Assembly: GCA_963920525.1 (NCBI GenBank)
Contig: OY986438.1
Location: 48,950,288-49,014,287, forward strand
Reading direction: 5' to 3'
Origin: Dichetophora obliterata
Taxonomy: Eukaryota > Arthropoda > Insecta > Diptera > Sciomyzidae
Length of the DNA: 64,000 nucleotides
The notes beneath the pieces were generated by a model. The model had not been told where the DNA came from. It saw nothing but the letters and a program-made list of their open reading frames with translations, and searched no databases. Shown here in pieces: positions 32,285 to 43,617 of the stretch. Position numbers and translations under genes: made by a program. The stretch's first letter is position 1. Every line of letters begins with the position of its first letter.

Positions 32285-32385
32285 CAATTTAATCGCATAC
32301 TCAGTTTTTCCAAATCAGGTCAAAGTCTTGATATATTCGCGATTAAAATTTAGTAATTTTTAGACCAATTTTCAACTATAGGGTC
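32285..32385 (+). mobile_element. Third CACTG-type terminus, truncated
   Basis: GCATACTCAGTTTTTCC, AAATCAGGTCAAA and ATATATTCGCGATTAAAA repeat the inner half of the termini at 8522 and 12361. The outer CACTG part is missing, and the following dispersed repeat starts within about 20 bases. Confidence 0.55.
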
Positions 32386-33238
32386 ATTTTATATTAAATC
32401 AATCAACGCACTGTGCGCTTTTTTCGATTTTATGATGACATTTGCATTATCTCAGAAACTATAAAAGCTAGGGCCATGAAATTTTGTTGAAATAAGTTTT
32501 AAGTGTTCGAACTAAGTACCAGTACAAACATTTAAAATTCTAGGTAAACTGCATCGCCTACCTCCCATACAAACCATATTTTTTTGTTATAAAAAAACAT
32601 GCATGAAATTGCTTATTTATGCTTTTAAAGAGTAAATTTAGTTTATTTAACTTCACTTAAACATCATGCTAAAAATATTTCAAATAGGATAACTTTTAGA
32701 TATATCTCCTATTGAACAATATTACCAAATGAACGATATTACCAAAAATGAAAAATTTTTTTAAAAAAATGGTTGCTTATACCAAATAAGGTCACAACTT
32801 GTTTTAAATAATGAATTCTATTCTATTTTTCTTTAGATTGAAGAGTACCTACAAATTGTCTTGGAAATCAGTGCATTTTAGGGCAAAATTTCATTTTAAG
32901 ACTTTTTTCAAATGAAGTGGTTTTGGCATAAGTGCAGTTTACAGCCCACGCATAAATAATTTTTTCTTTATTTTTATTAAACGTATGTAGATCTCCTTAG
33001 CCCAAAAATGCTAAAATAAAATGCCGGTCTTGAATGGTTTAGGAGATAAAATTCCAAAGTTCTATAATTCAGTGCAAAGTTTGTGTGGAAGCTTATTTAA
33101 CCTGTAACATTATAATACTTAAATTTAACACTAAAACCACTGCTTAAAATTACCGCGAAAAATACAAGAACTTTAACCCTTTTAGATCGCAGTTCTTTAT
33201 TTTGGTACACTTTAAGAGAATTTAAAAGACAAAAAAAA

Positions 33239-33555
33239 TTGTTATTAAAAATCGTCGCGATTTTAATAACAATTTTTCGCCTTCGGCGCGTTTTTTAACC
33301 ATCGTTTATGTTACTATATAATTTACTATGTAAATATTTAAAAAATTGTTATTAAAAATCGCGGCGATTTTTAAGAACAATTTTTCGCCTGCGACGCTTT
33401 TTTTAACCATCGTTTATGTCACTATATAATTTACTATGTAAATATTTAAAAAAATTTTAATAAAAATCGCGGCGATTTTTTATAACAATTTTTCGACTGC
33501 GGCGCTTTCTTCATCCACCGTTTATTTAACAGTTCCTAAATATTTCAAAAATTCT
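33239..33555. repeat. Tandem repeat, three units of about 108 bp with a hairpin in each
   Basis: Units start at 33239, 33346 and about 33455. Each opens with a dyad such as ATTAAAAATCGCGGCGATTT and continues TTTTTCGCC, AACCATCGTTTATG and CTATATAATTTACTATG. One or two more decayed units may follow to about 33680. Confidence 0.85.
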
Positions 33556-33877
33556 TATTAAAATAATAATATTTTATGGCTTTTATAACTTACTCTGTAC
33601 ATGTTTTAAAAATTTCTCAAAACTTAATCGTTCATGTAACTATTTAACTTACTTCGTAAATACTCCTCCATCATATATACCTTACATGCCTTAGTTATAC
33701 CTTAGTTACTTAGTAAATATTTGCAAAATTGTATTAATTTTATCAATTTATTTAAGAATCACAACATCGCCATCGGCACCAATGAAAACATCATAGTCAA
33801 TATTTAAGTTTTTCTCATTCGGAGCCTTCATGTATTCTCAATCTTCCAATGGTAATTTTTTCGCACTTACACGAATT

Positions 33878-34216
33878 TTATCTGTCTAATACATTTTTAG
33901 ACCTTCAATTATGCATAAAAAGTAAAAAGTTTTTTTATACGGAAAAAGTCACTTTTTAAAAATTTCACAATTTTTATCTCTTAAACCACTTGAGATGCAA
34001 CTTTTTTTTGCACATTTGTATTAAGGGGCTCTAAATACACAATTTTACCTGTCTAATGCATTCTTAGAACTTCACTTATGCCTGAAAAGTAAAGATTTTT
34101 GTATACGGAAAAAGCCACTTTATTCAAACTTTCACGATTTTTACCTCCCAAACCACTTGAGACCGACCTTTTTTGCAGATTGGAGATTTGGATTAAGGGG
34201 CTCTAAATACACATTT
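33878..34216. repeat. Tandem duplication, two units of about 168 bp
   Basis: Both units run TGTCTAAT(A/G)CATT, TATACGGAAAAAG, AAACCACTTGAGA and end AAGGGGCTCTAAATACACA. Start of the second unit is near 34046. Confidence 0.8.
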
Positions 34217-34694
34217 TGAAAAAAAGGGGCGTGGGCTGTAAAGTGCAATTATTCCTTTATAGCCTTTGACTTTAATAAAGCTTAATTAGCTAGATATTTT
34301 CTACTAAATTTTCATTAAATTTTCATTCCTTGAAAAATTTAGTCATCGATTTTTCTATTTTTATTTATTAACATTTTTTATAGTATTTTATATTAAAATC
34401 AATGGCGATGAAAACATAAAAAGTCCAAAAAACAGAACCTTGAAATATACTTTTTGCTCGAAGTTGTTATTGTTTAAACTTGACTATTTTTTGGGTTTTA
34501 TTGAGCTTATTTTGGTTAAAAAAGTGTCAACTTTGACGAATTTTATAAAAAAAAATCAAACAATGTATCAAGTTTTTAATACCATATTCAGAATACACGT
34601 TTCATAGTCTGACGAATAAAAATATTTTTTTATAAAATTTAACAAAAAAAAAAACCCCAATTGTCTAAACTTAAAAATCGCACTGTGCAACGTT

Positions 34695-35103
34695 AAAATT
34701 TCATGCCTCAGATTTGAGTGATTTTTTTTTTTGGTAAGAAGTGCCTGTAACTTTTCACCAAACTGTATATTTTTTAAAAGTTTAAATTTTTATGAATTAA
34801 AATAAAAAAAATTAGTAGCAGAACTTTTTTTTCGAAACACCAAAATGGTTATAGATTTCAAACCAAAGAATCTATGTAGATGTTGCTGTAATTCTAAGAA
34901 AATTGATAGTTTTTAATATATCCGACTTTTTTGGTGTCAAAGTAAATGCAATTTTTTAAAATTTACTACTTGTAAAAAATTTTAACAAAGTTAATATGTA
35001 TTCGCAAATGCTACATTAATAAAAACTTATAGATGGGTAACCGTAAGAGATGGTACATTTTTTTCTTAGGTGTTTTTATGTAAATAATTATTGTATGTAA
35101 CTC
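34695..35103. other. Noncoding AT-rich DNA
   Basis: No gene or clear repeat seen. Confidence 0.35.
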
Positions 35104-35298
35104 CTTGTCATATACTTTTCTTTTATTATGTTGATTTTATATGATTTAAATACAAATTCTAAATGTTTGATAGTTTAAATCATACTTGATTTTAAATAAA
35201 CAAATTCTAGTTGTTTGATAGTTTAAAACATTTAGAATTTGTATTTAAATCATATAAAATCAACATTATAAATAACAAGGTCACTTAGAAAAAACTTT
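35104..35298. mobile_element. Foldback element of the ACCTTGTTATTTAT family, compact copy
   Basis: The arms are near-perfect inverses: TTTTATATGATTTAAATACA on the left and TGTATTTAAATCATATAAAA-type sequence on the right, about 52 bp each. The end reads ATAACAAGGTCACTTAG. Related ends occur at 39571, 41105, 41575 and 55040. Confidence 0.75.
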
Positions 35299-36118
35299 AA
35301 TTTTCCTTTATTTTTAATTTTTGTACTACAGCGCCCTTTTGACCTATCGGATCTTTAGATATCTATTAACAATTGTGCGAATATAACCTCACTCGGTTAA
35401 GTCGTTCAGACTCAGAAGTCATGCAATTACAAGCAAACACACCAACGGTTTTATGTACATATCAAGATGTTGTGTTAATGTCCTTTTATCGAATATAGAA
35501 AATCTTTTATTCAGCATGATATCAGAGCTCTACAAAGACACATGATGGATTGCCACCGAGATATTATTTTTTTTTTAATGTTGAGATTTGTCCTCCAAAC
35601 AATTATTTTTAAGATTAACACACATACTAACGGAAAATGCTGAGCTCATGTTAGTTCTTGCTGTTGGTCAAATAAAAACAATATCTACTACATTTAACAC
35701 TCTTCAATGAAAACTTAGTTATCAATTTCAACAAATTTCCAATTATAATCGATATCTAAAAAAATTATAATTTCCAAGTATAAGTTAAATATTCAACACA
35801 TACAATTGCAAGAATTCACATAAACTACAAGAAAGTCCTTGAGAACCATAAAAGAAAAACCAAAAAATATTCATACAAAGCTTGAGTGAAAAACCGCATT
35901 TAAAGCTTTTAAGAGAAACAAAAAATAAAGAAAATACTTCTTTGAGTACACACATACACTTTGCTTAATTTACCGTAATTGTGCACCAAGAAAAAAATAA
36001 TTAATTTTCAACTGTAAAAAGAAAAAGAAGTTATAAATAAAATTAATTATAATAATGAAATAATAGCTAAAAGGAAAATAAAATTACAAGAAGCAGCAGA
36101 AGACAAAGCATAAGAGTA
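35299..36118. other. Noncoding DNA upstream of a possible leader exon
   Basis: No frame or repeat recognised. Somewhat less repetitive than the rest of the window. Confidence 0.35.
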
Positions 36119-36769
36119 AGAATAAGAAACTGTATAATTGGCCAACAACGCGTGTTAAAAAGTTTTTCCACGCTTCGTGTTGTTTCGTCATTTGTTCGTC
36201 ATATTGTTGTTGTAAACCTGCTTTGAGCAGAGTGCCGTTAGTATAATTTTTCATTGTTGTCGAGCTCGTTGGCCACATCGTCATTACAACTTATCCTTAG
36301 CTCCTTTCTGAAAGCGTTGTCGCAGTCGTCGTCATTCTTGCAGTCAGACTCGTCCTAATCGTGCTCGTATCCTGCATTAAAAAAAATTAAAAACAGAAAA
36401 AAATTTAAATTCAGCTGTTCAGTTGCAACAAGCACTGGAACAATAAATAAAAAACAAAACAACAAGCCTTAATGTTTTAAGCGCTGCATACGAGTTGAAT
36501 TGCAACGCATGCCAACCAGCAGCTATTGCCTAAAAGGACTCCACTTGAACCAAAAACAACAGCAAATAAGTAAAAACGTAAGCAAGCTTAACAAAAATTA
36601 GGCTAACAATAGCTTAAGGATCTTGAAAGAGCCAACAGAGAAAGTCCTAAATTTACAAAAACAAAAAAAAAAAAACAAAAAAAAAATATAAGAAATTCAA
36701 TTCAGCAGCACAAACATCAACGCATGTAAAAAGGAGTTGCTTTGCCTCACATCGGATCTTGACAATTAG
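36119..36769 (+). other. Possible host 5'-UTR exon ending in a strong splice donor
   Basis: The sequence is unique-looking, rich in CAA/AAC and A-runs with interspersed GC (GTCGTCGTCATTC, CAGCAGCACAAACATCAACG), and has stops in all plus frames. This style is common in long fly leaders. It ends AATTAG|GTGAGT (donor GT at 36770-36771), an ideal fly 5' splice site. A TCAGTT initiator-like site is at 36419-36424. No downstream acceptor or coding exon was identified in the window, so the call rests on composition and one splice signal. The start is arbitrary. Confidence 0.25.
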
Positions 36770-36775
36770 GTGAGT

Positions 36776-38197
36776 CTAAAAATATACTTACTTTTTTTCA
36801 CTTTCTGCTACAAACTGAAGTTACACATCATTATTTTTATACATATTATTATGTATCATATACTATTGACACATTAAGAACATTGCTTGAATATTGGCAA
36901 TTATTTAAATAATATATATATATAGGTTAATTAGTTACCGGGAGAGAACACTCAGGGTTAAATGAATGACAATGAATGATTTAACAAATATTGTCGATTT
37001 TAAAGCCAATTAATCTGCGGCTTCAATTTATTTAATATTTTGACACTCTTAAAATAATGGCTTATAAGGAAATCAAAAATTTTTATAAGCGAACAATTTT
37101 TACCCAATTCGGGCTCAAAAATTCTTTTGGGTCTTAAGATCTTTTGAATGGATGCTCATAGTCCCTTAAAGCGACAGAAATACTTTTAAAGAAAACTGTA
37201 CTCTTTTTTGACACTTTTCAAAAAAGGATTTAAAAAGGTACCTTTTAATTTTGTCACAGAAGGTTATTCCATGAAAATATTTTTTTATAAAATTTCACTA
37301 TGGGTTGGTGAATACAACAACTATATATATGAATGGCATATATTAATCATTTTCGATGTTATCATCTCTATTGCAATATTAATATTAAAGTTTTATAGGT
37401 ACTGAAGCCAAAAATTGATAATTAAACTTCCGAATGAGTTCTGTGTGTGTGAGGAATAAAGGAAAAGAAAACGAAATATTTCTATTTTTATAATACTAAA
37501 CCTTTAAAAAAAAACAAAAATACTGTGTTTTTTAATTCTATAAAAATGTACATTGTAGGTGCATACTATTTTGAGTGAGTACGGTAGATTTAAAGTATAC
37601 AATAAATTTGTAATAAAAAATAAAATAAAAAATATCTCATTTATTATTATAATAAACATGAATTAATTATTATTAAGTTCAATATTCAAATAATACTTTT
37701 TTTAAAATTACATTTTTTCTTACGTCCATGAAAGTACTTTTGTTTCCTTTTAAGGGAGGATATATGTAGTTCGAAATTTTGTGGCACAAAATTTGTTTTG
37801 CCTTAAAAAATTGTTTATCATCTGGAGAATATGCTGTGAAAACTTTAAATCCAAATTCGAACTTTAAGTGCCTCAAATCGAGAATGTAAGCGAGGAACTA
37901 AACCCGGCTTCCAGCGTAGAGCGAAGGTAATCGGCAGCCGGCGAAAACTTTAAACCGCTTTTTCTCCACTTTTAATTTTTGCGTTTTTTTCTTGCTTACA
38001 GGCAAGATTTAAAAAAAAAATACACAACACATTGGAATTATTCAAATTGCATTCTCTTCGATACAAAAATCTCTTCGATGTGAGTCTACATGTTTGTAAA
38101 AAAAGGATTTTTTACTATTTTTAAAAGGGGGGAAGCACAATTTTTCCCTGTAAATTAACACGATTAGTTTAAAAATGCCTTTAATTTTTATTTCATC
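36776..38197. other. Noncoding; possible intron
   Basis: AT-rich, with short chance frames (37208-37405 and the minus frame 37679-37876) that lack any motif. A GC-richer patch at 37890-37960 is not explained. Confidence 0.35.
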
Positions 38198-38561
38198 ACT
38201 ATCTGAACCCGGTGTGCTTCGCTACTCCCCTCGTTATAAAATAAAATTAAAAGTATTTATATATTTTTCACGCCATCGAATTTTCGAAATAAGTCCACCC
38301 CAGCGCCACCTACCGTGTCCATTTATACACAAATTATTTTCTTATGATCAAATTATTTTCTTATGAATTTCAGTTAAATTGGTCCATAAATTCAAATTTT
38401 CGATATAAGTCCACCCCAGCGCCACCTATCGGGTCCAAATATAGCCTATGTTACCCACCGTACCAAGATCAACATTACCTGAAAATTTCATCGAAATCGG
38501 CCCAGCCGTTTTGGAGTCCATACGTTACATACATACACACATCCTATTTTATATATATAGA
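38198..38561 (-). mobile_element. Non-autonomous Helitron, about 364 bp
   Basis: On the minus strand it begins TCTATATATATAAAATAGG (5' TC end), then AAAACGGCTGGGCCGATTTC, both typical of insect Helitron 5' ends. It finishes GTAGCGAAGCACACCGGG then TTCAGATAGT, resembling the CTAGT-type 3' end. Inside is a duplicated block containing AAGTCCACCCCAGCGCCACC (38291 and 38407 area). Confidence 0.65.
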
Positions 38562-38924
38562 TTTCTTCTGGGTTTTTTTTTGTTCACATAAAAGATAAAC
38601 TTATAATAATAAAAAATTTTGGTTTTTTGATTTCAGACACGAATTACAAACTCGATCTTGTTTGAAACCGGTAAACTTGAAGATCGAGGCGATTCGGCAA
38701 ATACTCCATAAGTCCGCCATTTTGTAAAATTTTTACATGAAACAATTTGTGGTTCATTTTCGATGCCACCTTTTAATATACCCACAATACCACGATGATT
38801 ACTTGTTTCTACCCTTTGAAAAAAATCTCGATAAACAGTTTTTAACGCTTACATGTGTATTCTCCCTTAATAAAAAAAAAATTTGTAAAAATATAAATTT
38901 TCATATTAATTCAGTTTCAAATTT
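38562..38924. other. Noncoding DNA
   Basis: No gene or repeat supported. The 38737-39039 plus frame is a chance frame crossing into repeats. Confidence 0.35.
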
Positions 38925-39017
38925 GAAATTTTCAGTTTCAGTTCGGTTTCGGCCGAATACTTTAAAATGGCCGAATATTCGGTTTCGACCAAAATTCCAG
39001 TTTCGGTCGGACACTAG
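38925..39017 (-). mobile_element. hAT-like terminus rich in TTCGGCC steps
   Basis: The minus strand begins CTAGTGTCCGACCGAAACTG and continues with GAAACCGAATATTCGGCC. The repeated palindromic CCGAATATTCGG pattern is common at some hAT ends. No second end found. Confidence 0.35.
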
Positions 39018-39042
39018 TAATAAGCTAAATTCACAATAGAAA

Positions 39043-39221
39043 AAATGCGATTCAAAAACAAAATCACATCATGTATTTACGCGGTTTTTTGACAAAATTG
39101 TCATAAGTTCGAATTCAGTGCAGACAAAAACAGCATTTTAAAGCAGAGGTTAAAGTTACTGTCATTTTGTAATTTTAATTCATGTCTTTACATGGTGTGA
39201 TTTTGTTTTCGAATCGCATTT
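39043..39221. mobile_element. Foldback MITE with arms of about 37 bp
   Basis: AAATGCGATTCAAAAACAAA is answered by TTTGTTTTCGAATCGCATTT-type sequence at 39202-39221. Pairing continues through ATCACATCATGTA / TACATGGTGTGAT. No ORF. Confidence 0.75.
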
Positions 39222-39570
39222 GCTTCTCGAATCGCATTACAGAGTAAAGCCCAACGTTTTGGATTCACGACAATAAAATTCACACCTTTTGCTGTATAGG
39301 TTCTTTGTATGCTGTATATTACATAATTTAAAACATGCCCATTCTGACAACTTAGATTATGGAAGTAGCTTGCCTGAGGAAGAAGAAGAATCCGATGAAA
39401 CCCTTAACGCAAAAATTTGTTTAGATTAATGTTTGGTGATCAATAAAAACTTTTCCAATTATTCATTCAAATTAACAAAAATTATCAAAAAATCAATTAT
39501 TCGAACAATAAAAATCTCAATCCAAATATTTCTTTTAAACTTTTCCAATTATTTTTAATCGCTTCATTTT
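39222..39570. other. Noncoding DNA
   Basis: Nothing recognised. Confidence 0.35.
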
Positions 39571-39803
39571 AAAGTTCAGTAAAATAAAGTTTTTTCTAAA
39601 TAACCTTGTTATTTATTATGTTGATTTTATATGATTCAAATACAAAATCTTAATGTTTGATAGTTTAAATCATACTTGATTTTAAATACAAATTCTAGTT
39701 GTTTGATAGTTTAAAATCATTTATTGAGCTTTAGGTCAAAGTTAGAACAATTAATTAGTTTTAAGTGTAAAATTATTTAAAATTATAATTGGAGCACAGC
39801 CGC

Positions 39804-40754
39804 GAATAACGTTGCAAAAGCCACTTTTTGCAAAACCATTTTTATTGCAGATTGCAGTTAATATGATTCTCTTACATTGCCTAAACACCAAATCAGCCAA
39901 AAATATGCATCTTATCACTATCCAAAAGCAATAAGAAAGTGTAAGTCAGTTTAAGAACGTTGTAAGTTACATACAAAATTATTAAAGCTAAATTATTTAA
40001 TGCAATTGATAAGTGCAATAGATGCACAAAAAGTAAGTCCAATGTTAAAAATTTAATTGATAATAAGAATAAAAGATTGAAAAATTGTGGAAGTGAATAT
40101 ATTTCAAGAAAAAAATATACCTCGAAAAAACGCTCCAGAGCAGGTAAAAAATGGAATAACGTTGTAAGTTCACATTACATTTTTAGGTAATTGAATTGTT
40201 ATTATATAGATTTGTGATTGTCTGTTCTTTCTTTCTTGAAAAAAATTTCAGCATAAGTGCAAAAAAGGAACATTATTTTAAATTCTATAATAAAAACTAA
40301 AACGAACAAACTGCTTTTTTATCATCTTTAAACGAATTTTGCGAGATAACTCCATAAGAACTCAAATTTGGAAACTATATGCCAGTTTTTCGAAAAAAAC
40401 CAATGGGTTTTTAGAAAACCCAGTAATAGCCGAAAAGAAAAAGGATCTCCTTGCAATAGCTTCATATTTGCCTGAAAAGTAAGTTGTATAAATCAATATC
40501 CAGTTAAGGTATGAAAAATATTAAGGTTGTGTTCAATAGCAAACAAATATATTTTGTTGAAGTTCTAAAAATTATCTTTTAAGTTCTTCAAATGCGTGTT
40601 TGTTATTTACCTTTTGTTAAAAATTCTATTATTTACCTTTATTTTAACAAAAAGGATCCAATCAAACAACTTTTCTTATGTGGGCATGCTTTAATTGCGC
40701 GAATAACGTTTTAAAAGTCATCACAGTCTCTGCTTTGCAACGTGGAATAACGTT
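39804..40754 (+). repeat. Recurrent GAATAACGTT motif
   Basis: Exact GAATAACGTT occurs at 39804-39813, 40154-40163, 40701-40710 and 40745-40754, always in the plus orientation. A close variant (AAGAACGTTGTAAGTTAC) lies at about 39953-39970. Two sites are preceded by GCGC/CGC and two by GTG/ATG. Confidence 0.8.
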
Positions 40755-41104
40755 TTAACCGCCAATGGGTTTTGGATATGTTACTTTTTTCCATTTTAAA
40801 CATTAATAATACTTGATTTACTAACCAAATATTAGTATTTCTTTTTTCTTTCAATTTTCTTTTTACTTAAATAGTTAAAAAAATTTTAGTGGTCTAGTCT
40901 AAAATATTAAAACCTTTCCTCCTCGGTTGGGAGGACACAGAAAACACGAAAAATTAACATACACGCTTTAAAGTAAACATATTCTTAAGATCTTTAAGTT
41001 GAAGTTAAACTCAGCCAGTCTATTTAATAAAATAATGCTTAATTTTCAAGGAATAGAAGTACATTTCCACTAAACATTTAATATTTAATTTTTTGTACAA
41101 ATAA

Positions 41105-41262
41105 ATATAAACAATTGAAAGTTTTCTATATGACCTTGTTATTTATTATGTTGGTTTTATATGATTTAAATACAAATTCTAAATGCTTAACAGTTGTAAT
41201 CATACTTGATTTTAAATAAAAATTCCAATGTTTGATAGTTTAAAATCACTTTGTTAGTGGTG
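41105..41262 (+). mobile_element. Partial copy of the ACCTTGTTATTTAT family terminus
   Basis: TATGACCTTGTTATTTATTA, TTTTATATGATTTAAATACA and CATACTTGATTTTAAATA recur as in 39600. It lies inside the larger element in the same orientation as its left end. Confidence 0.65.
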
Positions 41263-41374
41263 CATTCCAACAGACTGTTGGACTCCATAATAATAACATA
41301 AGCATAAAACTAAAGTAAAGCAAAAATACAACAACTACAGGAAATATGAGAGGGAGAAAAACTGAGAAATTGAC

Positions 41375-41445
41375 ACTGAAATCTCATCACCTAATGCGCC
41401 TGCACGGCGCTCACGGCCCAGATTCGATTCCCGCCGGCATCACAA
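41375..41445 (+). mobile_element. tRNA-like SINE head, related to the one at 9312-9378
   Basis: ATGCGCCTGCACGGCGCTCA, then GGCCCAGATTCGATTCCCGC and CGGCAT. The B box GATTCGATTCC is good and the A box is not recognisable. The order TGCGC...CGCTCA...GATTCC...GCCGGCAT matches the minus-strand segment at 9378-9312. Not a functional tRNA gene. Confidence 0.4.
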
Positions 41446-41715
41446 AGATTTCTGATGAAGCCTGTAGTAGGGCCGAAATTGCAATAAAATCAGTTAGTGA
41501 TATTTTTCTTTTCATATTGAAAAATGCTGTTGTTGTTTCTTTGGAAAAATTCGGTAGAGCAATTAATTGTTTTAACCTGACCTAAAGCTCAATAAACGAT
41601 TTTAAACTATCAAACAACTAGAATTTGTATTTAAAATCAAGTATGATTTAAACTGTCAAACATTTAGAATTTGAATTTAAATTATAGAAAATCAATAAAT
41701 TAAAACTTTATAGTT

Positions 41716-42030
41716 ATTCTTTAATAACTTATTTTAAGTAAAAAATAAAATAATATAAACATTTTAAACGTTTATGTAAGCTAAAAGAAAAAAACTTACA
41801 TTCAATTATTATGTAAAAATAATACACACTTGAAATGGTTTAAAAAATTTGTTAATAAAAACGATATGGCAATCAAATTAATTTCGTAGAAATTTTATTA
41901 AAATTTTAAGACTATCATACATTTAAGCATTAAGAGCGTTGGCTACTAAAGTACGATCGATAAACATGTAATAACAACGAAAATAAATTAAAAAAGACTT
42001 CCTTTCTAATTCGACTATTAAAAAACAAAA
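41716..42030. other. Noncoding AT-rich DNA
   Basis: Nothing recognised. Confidence 0.35.
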
Positions 42031-42099
42031 TTGAAATTGTTACAGCTGGTGCATTCGTTTCTTCATTTATTGAAGTTTTCTCAATTGTTTCGATATCAA

Positions 42100-43035
42100 T
42101 TACATCATCATCAAGAGAGGATGTTGTTCACTCGAGTAACGATACATCTTGTAATGTTTTGCTCCACCATCACTTCCTCCGCTTGCACTTCAACTTTATC
42201 AACCCTCAGCCCTCTTCTTCCAGCAACACTACCTTTGCAAAGTACCAACAAAATCCAGAACTTCTGCTTCTTTATGTTGAAAACTGCACCATTTGTCATC
42301 CTCACCGTACATTCACTTGTTGTTCCAGACTATTACGTTTTTCTTTGCAGAAAAATAAAAATTAGTAAGAATTTAAGTGCTCAACTATTCAACTTTTGAT
42401 TACCAAAATTGTATTCTTTTCACTTTTAAAATCGACGTAAGTTTTCTTCAAAGCAGACACCACATCACGCAATACAGTGGTCTCATGTCTGGTAGACTCA
42501 CGATTTGTGTCTAATGTGTTGCGTCCATTCGGAGCAGCCTCCAAGTGAGTATCAGCAATGAGCAGTTTTTTCTGATAGTCCATCAAAAAACGATGAGTCT
42601 GTTCGTGTAGGATTCTGTACATGGCAGAATTAGAGAAGGTAAATGCATTTCGGAGAGGGAGACTGCCGCAACTGTCAAAACGAAGTTGACAGCTCATACA
42701 AAATCTGAAAACGATGAGAATGCTAAAAGAAAGCGAAAATAGGCAAGAATAGCAAAATGCTTGAGTTTGACAATTCTGGCTATGAGAAAAAGAGAGCAGT
42801 CTGAAATGCATATACCTTTACTAGTTCTACCATGATTCTGTATAAAACATTTGTGTACGCTGCTGTTGCGCTTACTTTTTCGGCTCTGCAACTGGCTTTT
42901 TACGCCTTTTTCTCTTCTTCTGCAACTGCCACAGCCTGTGTTTCTACGCTTAAAACTGCTTCCTTGAGCTCATCCAGCTCTTTTACAAGTTTCTTATTTT
43001 GCGTCTCTTAATCCATGATGTCTCTAAATCTTTAT
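42100..43035 (-). other. Unassigned minus-strand coding-like frames (relic?)
   Basis: GC content rises and several minus frames look protein-like but disconnected. A frame at 43014-42909 begins MD, a stop, then ETQNKKLVKELDELKEAVL (charged, coiled-coil-like) and EEEKKAKK-like sequence. A frame at 42811-42389 contains YRILHEQTHRFLMDYQKKLL and TVLRDVVSALKKTYVDFKS. A frame at 42305-42111 contains GAVFNIKKQKFWILLVL and VDKVEVQAEEVMVEQ. The family is not recognised. It may be a decayed transposon ORF or a processed pseudogene; the frames could also be chance. Confidence 0.25.
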
Positions 43036-43259
43036 TGTAAAATTTTACCGCACAAAAAATAAAATAAATTAAACTAAACAGCTGCTTGTCATTTGACTCA
43101 ATTTCGCAACGTTTCTTATCGATTTGTTTTCTTTTTCATCATGGTCCGAATTTTTACCGATTTCAACGTGCAGAAACATTCGTTGTTACAAAATCGGTAA
43201 CTAGGGATCGATAACGCATGACGTTGCACAAATCGGTATCTTGCCGATTTTTTTACAGG

Positions 43260-43512
43260 AACGAGCTACTGGTGCAGCTTGTACAGGAAGCATCAGTAAT
43301 TAGCAGGCTTGTCCGACGACAAGAAAGCTTGAATAACTTGGAATCAGAATTCCAACTGTAATAACGGCTTGTTGTTCTCACTCTTTGCCTCCAAACAATG
43401 CAATTTACATAGATGCAACAATATTGACAAGACCATTCAAAAGTGAAGATGTCCTCATTCCTTTGATTCCTATGGTTTCAATGGATGTGCATTGCAATTC
43501 CCCATTCAATTG
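43260..43512 (+). other. Unassigned plus-strand coding-like fragment
   Basis: Plus frames read LLVQLVQEASVISRLVRRQE with SLNNLESEFQL and a double stop, then, in another frame, NNAIYIDATILTRPFKSEDV and PMVSMDVHCNSPFN to a stop at about 43512. The amino-acid use is protein-like and GC is raised. No family recognised; possibly part of the same relic as 42100-43035. Confidence 0.2.
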
Positions 43513-43617
43513 ACGTTTGCAATCCCGATCAATAAAGCTCAGTGTCAATCTTTAGAGTTGTGTGGCTTGTGTGGAGTCGGCAAACCAGACATTGTTTGTT
43601 TGAACGTATGAAAGCAG

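Larger units (their letters stand above)
32938..34242. mobile_element. Nested 1.3-kb TIR element filled with minisatellites
   Basis: Termini TTTACAGCCCACGC (32938) and GCGTGGGCTGTAAA (to 34242) are exact inverses over 14 bp. Flanks GTGCAG and GTGCAA suggest a 5-6 bp target duplication. The interior has no ORF but two tandem arrays (33239-33555 and 33878-34216). Confidence 0.65.
32403..34694 (+). mobile_element. Dispersed noncoding repeat, copy A (GCACTGTGCG termini), with nested insertion
   Basis: The left end AACGCACTGTGCGCTTTTTT and right end AAAAATCGCACTGTGCAACG (to about 34694) are imperfect inverted termini. Sequence from the left end (GATGACATTTGCATTATCTC, CCCATACAAAC) and from the right part aligns with copy B at 59326-60290. 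An element at 32938-34242 is nested and absent from copy B. No ORF: a non-autonomous DNA transposon is inferred. Confidence 0.6.
39571..41715. mobile_element. Long-TIR element of the ACCTTGTTATTTAT family, about 2.1 kb
   Basis: The left terminus (about 39585-39740) and the inverse right terminus (about 41570-41710) share roughly 150 bp. Shared blocks include CATACTTGATTTTAAATACA, AATTCTAGTTGTTTGATAGT and TTTATTGAGCTTTAGGTCA. The outer tip (ACCTTGTT) is lost on the right. The interior has no long ORF, four copies of GAATAACGTT, and a partial extra left end at 41105-41262. It is the largest member of the family in the window. Confidence 0.65.

Noticed and set aside
33239..33555. CRISPR-like array
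   Set aside because: Units are contiguous ~108-bp tandem repeats without unique spacers, in a eukaryotic transposon setting.
42111..42399. Plus and minus frames of 64-122 codons as host genes
   Set aside because: Overlapping on both strands with no recognisable domain; kept only as an unassigned coding-like island.
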